Below, piece after piece: positions 34,384 through 38,543 of a DNA stretch of 38,543 nucleotides. Source of the DNA: Bacteroidota bacterium (GTDB taxonomy: Bacteria > Bacteroidota > Bacteroidia > Bacteroidales > F082). The stretch is taken from contig QIKE01000113.1 of assembly GCA_003232915.1 (NCBI GenBank), forward strand, positions 1 through 38,543. The letters are read 5' to 3'. Within the stretch, counting starts at the first letter, position 1; every line of letters begins with the position of its first letter. The notes beneath the pieces were generated by a model. It was not told the DNA's origin and made no database searches. It saw only the letters and a list, made by a program, of their open reading frames with translations. A program made the position numbers and the translations under genes.

Positions 34384-36285
34384 CTAATAGGCTCTTCCGC
34401 TTTTGCCTTCAATATAATTGATAAACGAACGGCTAACAACCTTGTTACCCCCCGGAGTAGGATAGTCGCCCGTAAAATACCAGTCGCCACGATGTTTGGG
34501 AATGGCACTATGAAGGTTTTCAATATTTTGATAAATAATTTCCACTTTGGCCTTTATGCCGGAAAATGTAACTAACTCGGCAATTTTTTGCGAAATTTGC
34601 TCAGGTAAAAACGGTTTGTAAATCAGTTTTACATAGTTCATCATTTCTTCTTTGGGAAAGTGTTCCTGCGCCTTGGTTTTTGCATATACCTCATTAATAA
34701 TATGTTCCTGATGTGTTTCTTTCAGCAGGCAAATGGCGGCTTTAAAAGCAATGAAGTCGCCGAGTTTTGCCATGTCGATGCCATAACAATCGGGATACCG
34801 TATTTGAGGCGCCGACGACACAATGACAATTTTTTTAGGTTCTAAGCGATCAAGAATTTTTATGATACTTTGTTTTAGGGTAGTTCCTCTAACAATAGAA
34901 TCGTCAAGGATTACGAGAGTATCGGAATTTTTTCTCACGACGCCGTAAGTAATATCGTAAATGTGAGCCACAAGGTCGTCGCGTGCTGAATCATTAGTGA
35001 TAAAAGTACGCAGTTTGGCATCTTTTACGGCAATAGTTTCTATCCTTGGTTTGATGGAAAATAGGACATCAAGACGCTCTTTCGAGAGTTTTCCTTGTTG
35101 ATGAAGTATTTTTTTTATAATTTGTTGTGCCGAAAAATCATTTAAATACTCCACCAATCCCTGAAAAGCCACCGATGCCGTGTTGGGGATATAAGAAAAA
35201 ATGGTGTTTTTTAAGTCGTAATCAATTTTTTCGAGTATCGCAGGTCCGAGGAATTTTCCGAGATTTTTTCTTTCGAGGTAGATATCACGGTCGGTACCTC
35301 GCGAAAAATAAATCCTCTCGAAAGAGCAGGCTTTCAACGGTTGCGGATCGGTAAAATAATCAATAGTATAGCTGCCGTCTTTTTTTATTATCAAGGCTTT
35401 CCCGGGTTCAAGTTCTTTTACTTGATCATATTTCAGATTAAAAGCCGTTTGAATAACCGGTCGTTCGGAAGTAGCTACAACAATTTCATCATCAGCATAA
35501 TAAAAAGCCGGACGTATTCCCGCAGGATCACGCATAACAAACGCATCGCCATGGCCGAGCAAACCGCCGATTACATAGCCACCATCCCAATTTTTTGCCG
35601 ACTCTTTTAAAATAGGTAAAATTTTCAAATTTTTAATGATGTGTTCGGTGGCTTCGTATTTCGAGATACCCTGTTTTTTTAGTTTCCGGTAAAGTCGTTC
35701 GTTTTCTTCATCTAAAAAATGACCGATTTTTTCGAGAACGGTTACCGTATCGGATGTTTCCACAGGATACTGACCAAGTTCGACAAGGGTATCGAAAAGC
35801 TCATCATTATTAGTCATATTAAAATTTCCGGCAACAATCAAATTTCGGGTTTTCCAGTTGTTAAACCGCAACATAGGGTGCAGGTTTTTTATCGTATCGC
35901 CACCGAAAGTGCCGTATCGCAAATGTCCGAGAAACAGTTCTCCGGTAAAGCCTGCATTTTCTTTCAACCAGTTAACGTCATTCAAACGCTTACGATTGTG
36001 GTTTGAAACTTCAATAAGTTTTTCGTAAACCGAGTTGAAAATGTCTTTGATGGGTGTTGACGAATTGGAACGAATACGGTCAATGTATTTCAATCCGGGA
36101 GCTAAGTCGAATTTTACACAAGCAATACCCGCACCGTCCTGTCCTCGATTGTGTTGCTTTTGCATTAAAAGATGTAGTTTTTGCAAACCGTAAATCGAAC
36201 TACCATATTTTCCAAGATAATATTCCGGAGGTTTTAACAATCTGATGAGTGCAATTCCACACTCGTGTTTTATTTGTTCGCTCAT
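34384..36285 (-). CDS. purF: amidophosphoribosyltransferase, long Bacteroidales type
   Basis: 633 residues. The N-terminal class II glutamine amidotransferase domain has its nucleophile at Cys9 (KHECGIALI) after a short propeptide, then KQHNRGQDGAGI and LGHLRYGTFGG. The second half is a phosphoribosyltransferase with the PRPP loop VILDDSIVRGTTLKQS near 458-473. It would make 5-phosphoribosylamine from glutamine and PRPP, the first step of purine synthesis. At about 630 residues it is longer than ordinary PurF (about 470-505), and Bacteroidales commonly carry this long form in addition to a normal PurF, so it may be a paralogue with a different role. The ATG has a TATTTTTG box 45 nt upstream. 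Confidence 0.88.
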   Translation of the reverse strand: MSEQIKHECGIALIRLLKPPEYYLGKYGSSIYGLQKLHLLMQKQHNRGQDGAGIACVKFDLAPGLKYIDRIRSNSSTPIKDIFNSVYEKLIEVSNHNRKRLNDVNWLKENAGFTGELFLGHLRYGTFGGDTIKNLHPMLRFNNWKTRNLIVAGNFNMTNNDELFDTLVELGQYPVETSDTVTVLEKIGHFLDEENERLYRKLKKQGISKYEATEHIIKNLKILPILKESAKNWDGGYVIGGLLGHGDAFVMRDPAGIRPAFYYADDEIVVATSERPVIQTAFNLKYDQVKELEPGKALIIKKDGSYTIDYFTDPQPLKACSFERIYFSRGTDRDIYLERKNLGKFLGPAILEKIDYDLKNTIFSYIPNTASVAFQGLVEYLNDFSAQQIIKKILHQQGKLSKERLDVLFSIKPRIETIAVKDAKLRTFITNDSARDDLVAHIYDITYGVVRKNSDTLVILDDSIVRGTTLKQSIIKILDRLEPKKIVIVSSAPQIRYPDCYGIDMAKLGDFIAFKAAICLLKETHQEHIINEVYAKTKAQEHFPKEEMMNYVKLIYKPFLPEQISQKIAELVTFSGIKAKVEIIYQNIENLHSAIPKHRGDWYFTGDYPTPGGNKVVSRSFINYIEGKSGRAY

Positions 36286-36307
36286 AGCCCGTATATCGAA
36301 GAATGAT

Positions 36308-36338
36308 TAATTTTGTTTTTTACTTTGTGCCAAAAATA
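36308..36338. promoter_or_regulatory. divergent -7 boxes (GNAT gene / purF)
   Basis: TAATTTTG at 36308-36315 on the plus strand serves the GNAT ATG at 36348. TATTTTTG at 36338 to 36331 on the minus strand serves the purF ATG at 36285. The two boxes lie within 31 bp, so polymerases on the two strands would compete. Confidence 0.5.
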
Positions 36339-36347
36339 TTAAAAAAC

Positions 36348-36797
36348 ATGATTCAAATTAGAATTGCAGGAAAAGATGATGCAGAACAAATTGTAGGCTT
36401 TCAAATGGCTATGGCCAAAGAAACAGAACAGCTTGAACTACCGGAAGAAACAGTGCATCAAGGAGTACTTGCCGTTTTGCGCGATTCCACAAAAGGGAAA
36501 TATTTTGTTGCCCATACCGGCGAAATCTTGGTGGCTTCGCTTCTCATAACAATGGAGTGGAGCGATTGGCGTAACAAATGGATGCTATGGATACAGTCGG
36601 TTTATGTGCTACCGCCGTTTCGAGAAAAAGGTGTGTATCGCCAATTGTACGTACATATAAAAGCTTGGGCACAACAAGATGATGAAGTGGCAGGATTACG
36701 TTTGTATGTGGATAAATCTAACGAAAAAGCTATGCAAGTGTATAAAAAATTAGGGATGAACGGCGAACATTATCGCGTTTTTGAATGGATGAAATAA
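36348..36797 (+). CDS. GNAT family N-acetyltransferase
   Basis: About 149 residues from the ATG at 36348; a frame opening at 36303 would start before the promoter box. GNAT motifs are present: IQIRIAGKDDAEQIV at the N-terminus, WIQSVYVLPPFREKGVYRQL (the acetyl-CoA loop with RxxGxxxxL form) and GLRLYVDKSNEKAMQVYKKLGM. The acyl acceptor is unknown. It is divergent from the long purF gene and lies directly upstream of the broken sugar transporter. Confidence 0.9.
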   Translation: MIQIRIAGKDDAEQIVGFQMAMAKETEQLELPEETVHQGVLAVLRDSTKGKYFVAHTGEILVASLLITMEWSDWRNKWMLWIQSVYVLPPFREKGVYRQLYVHIKAWAQQDDEVAGLRLYVDKSNEKAMQVYKKLGMNGEHYRVFEWMK

Positions 36798-36811
36798 TTT
36801 TTTATTAAACA

Positions 36812-38135
36812 ATGCAAAACCATCGACATTATCCATGAACTTTGATAAGTCTGATGTTTCTGTTTTTTATGTGGGGATTTATGACCGTTTTGAACGACGT
36901 GTTGATACCATATTTAAAAAATGCTTTCGATTTGAATCATACTCGCGCAATGTTGATACAGTTTGCTTTTTTTACGGCTTATTTTATCGGATCTTTGATT
37001 TACTTTATTATTTCGGGAACTTATGGCGACCCCATCAACAAAATTGGATACAAAAAGGAACTTACTGCCGGACTTCTTGTATCGGCTGTTAGAACGTTGT
37101 TGTTTTATCCGGCAGCACAATTTCATTTCTACGGTTTTTTCTTAACGGCTTTGTTCGTTATCGGATTGGGGTTTACGCTGTTGCAAATAGCAGCCAATCC
37201 TTATGTGGCCATACTCGGATACGAACGTTCAGCCTCGGCAAGGCTTAATCTTGCACAAGGTTTCAACTCGTTGGACACCACCATAGCACCTGTTGTAGGC
37301 GGATATCTCATCTTTACTTTTTTTAAAAATACTGAAAGTTCCGATGCTGTGAAGATACCTTACTTGACTTTTAGTTTAGTGTTTTTGCTGCTCGCCTTGT
37401 TCATAAATAAAATGCCATTGCCAGTTTTTACAAAAACTGAGTCGACAGAAAAAGATTGGAGCACAATACACTACCGGCAATTGGTTTTCGGTATGCTCGC
37501 TATTTTTATGTATGTGGGTGGCGAAGTAAGTATCGGCAGTATGATATTGGCTATTTGAAACTGCCCGACATTGGCAATATGAGTGCGGCAACAGATAGCC
37601 GCTATGTAGCCTTTTATTGGGGCGGACAAATGATAGGACGTTTTCTTGGCGCCGTTTCTCTTTGCACTATGAAAAATAAAAGATTGAAATATCTGATTAT
37701 GGGGCTATCCTACTCACCGCTTTCGTTATCATTTGTTTATTAAACGGTTTCGACACGGCATTTGTTTATGGCATTTTTCTAATTATCAATTTTATTGCTT
37801 TCTTGTTCGGAAAATCCGTTCCCCAACGTACGCTTTATCTGTTGGCTTTCGTAAATATTATCTCTTTATTCATAGCCTTATTGAACAAAGGACAAATTGC
37901 CATGTGGTCGGTTATCGGTATCGGTTTGTTCAATTCGATTATGTGGTCGAATATATTTACCCTCGCCATTTCAGGATTGGGAAAACATACTAACAAAGGC
38001 TCGTCACTTCTGGTGATGATGATTCTTGGCGGCGCCATTTTGCCGGTAATAATGGGAAGCATCGCCGATGATTTTGGTGTACACATTTCCTATATTGTGC
38101 CCGTTTTTAGTTATTTACTCAAGTTTCGTAGTTCC
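36812..38135 (+). pseudogene. FucP-type sugar:H+ symporter, disrupted
   Basis: Pieces of one MFS protein of the FucP/glucose-galactose transporter family. ATG at 36812 gives MQNHRHYP, then TGA at 36836, then in the same frame LFFMWGFMTVLNDVLIPYLK (the family signature), AANPYVAILGYERSASARLN and VGGEVSIGSM. At about 37549 one G seems missing; the next frame gives YLKLPDIGNM and YWGGQMIGRFLGA. At 37701-37704 another G-run slip moves to a third frame (AILLTAFVI, then SVPQRTLYLLAFVN), ending near SYIVPVFSYL. Beyond that the sequence no longer matches. Both slips are single-base losses in G runs and might be sequencing errors; the TGA and lost C-terminus argue for real decay. Confidence 0.8.
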
Positions 38136-38240
38136 AAAAGTACAATAATCAGTGGTACTCCGGAGGCAAGATTTATAGTATATTTTCTGTGCTAACATCT
38201 GTAGTTACAATATCTTGTAGCAGCAATTCCAAATTCAACA

Positions 38241-38331
38241 TTTAGGCCGCTCTACGGGGGCTGTTCCCCGCTACCGCACGATTGCATCGTGTGGTTTATA
38301 TTTCAACAAAGGAGTAATTTTATTACATTTG
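38241..38331 (+). repeat. REP-like palindromes and promoter before the RAYT remnant
   Basis: CGGGG-(loop)-CCCCG near 38256-38272 and CCGCACGA...TCGTGTGG near 38275-38295 are two adjacent hairpins. After them, TACATTTG (38324-38331) matches the TAnnTTTG box, 5 nt before the ATG of the transposase fragment. RAYT genes are usually flanked by REP palindromes of this kind. Confidence 0.5.
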
Positions 38332-38336
38332 TTGTT

Positions 38337-38447
38337 ATGAGTAAAAATTACAAATTTCATAATGCGGAAGGAATTTATTTTATCAGTTTTGCTGTAGTTG
38401 GATGGATTGATGTATTTACTCGAAATGAATATAAGAATATATTACTT
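38337..38447 (+). pseudogene. REP-associated tyrosine transposase (RAYT/IS200-like), truncated
   Basis: ATG at 38337 opens MSKNYKFHN-(A)EGIYFISFAVVGWIDVFTRNEYKNILL, the conserved N-terminus of Bacteroidota RAYT proteins (Y1 transposase superfamily). After about residue 37 the match stops; the frame runs into unrelated sequence and ends at 38519. The HUH metal motif (HxH) and the catalytic Tyr, which come later in the family, are absent, so it cannot be active. The rest is replaced by a palindromic repeat (38490-38535). Confidence 0.8.
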
Positions 38448-38489
38448 GTTACCATTTATGAGTCCGATCTAAAAAGGTTACAATTTGGT

Positions 38490-38535
38490 TTCAGCCACTT
38501 TTACCCCTCAATCCCCTAAAGGGGAAGTGGCTGAA
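38490..38535. repeat. nested inverted repeat after the RAYT fragment
   Basis: An outer 11-bp perfect stem TTCAGCCACTT (38490-38500) / AAGTGGCTGAA (38525-38535) encloses an inner one TCCCCT-AA-AGGGGA (38512-38525). CCCTAAAGGGG-centred palindromes recur in many Bacteroidota genomes. It replaces the expected continuation of the RAYT gene. Confidence 0.75.
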
Positions 38536-38543
38536 GATCAGTA

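Noticed and set aside
1-38543. tRNA or rRNA genes
   Set aside because: No tRNA cloverleaf with a TTC-type arm and no rRNA-like block was seen on either strand by eye; a tRNAscan run would settle it.

Overview
The window looks like a piece of a Bacteroidota chromosome, most likely order Bacteroidales or a close relative. It is AT-rich. Several genes are preceded by the Bacteroidota-type -7 box TAnnTTTG rather than by a Shine-Dalgarno site. It carries a GldH-type lipoprotein, a FadL/OmpP1 porin, a FloA/NfeD pair and the long (about 630-residue) PurF-like protein typical of Bacteroidales. The order-level placement is inference from gene content.

Layout. 1-981: non-coding, with a dispersed palindromic repeat family including four tandem 34-bp hairpin units. 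982-6032: queA, a viroplasmin/RNase H protein and gldH on a divergent promoter, a small 25-residue-repeat protein, class II fructose-bisphosphate aldolase and an LPG-synthase/flippase-like membrane protein. 6558-9450 (minus strand): a decayed TMEM175-type channel gene, then a [4Fe-4S]/CDGSH protein, a broken GNAT gene, a pirin and an AraC regulator. 9628-11580: an SLC45/GPH-like sugar transporter with an operator-like direct repeat upstream, then a structured repeat element built round a perfect 40-nt palindrome. 11924-13669: clpS-nfeD-floA, tightly packed. 13785-18519: a RelA/SpoT homologue whose hydrolase motifs are lost, a polysaccharide deacetylase-like gene and a FemAB/GNAT-like gene, closed by a clear terminator.

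18520-20142 is a long non-coding stretch holding a transposase-like scrap, an inverted copy of the repeat from the window start, and one copy of a 91-nt repeat. 20143-25789: M17 leucyl aminopeptidase, a cytidylate-kinase-like protein, a Na/Pi cotransporter and a DUF3298-type secreted protein. 25889-26835: a decayed IS1595-family element with recognisable ends, followed at once by the second 91-nt repeat copy. 26952-29363: a secreted TPR-like protein and FadL/OmpP1. 30087-30390: 38 tandem copies of an octamer. 30412-36797: a large envelope protein (peptidase-MA-like, PD40, beta-barrel), a double-CDGSH protein, the PurF-like protein and a GNAT protein. 36812-38543: a frameshifted FucP-type sugar transporter and a truncated REP-associated (RAYT) transposase among palindromes.

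Most intact genes are housekeeping or envelope genes. What stands out is decay and repeats: five genes or elements (GNAT, TMEM175-like, IS1595 transposase, FucP-like, RAYT) are broken, and at least five distinct repeat or palindrome families are present. I did not find a defence island, a prophage, CRISPR, rRNA or tRNA. The best candidates for something under-described are the 25-residue repeat protein, the composite palindrome element at 11428-11571, the hydrolase-dead Rel protein that keeps an RxKD-like synthetase motif, and the 91-nt repeat pair with a conserved dyad.
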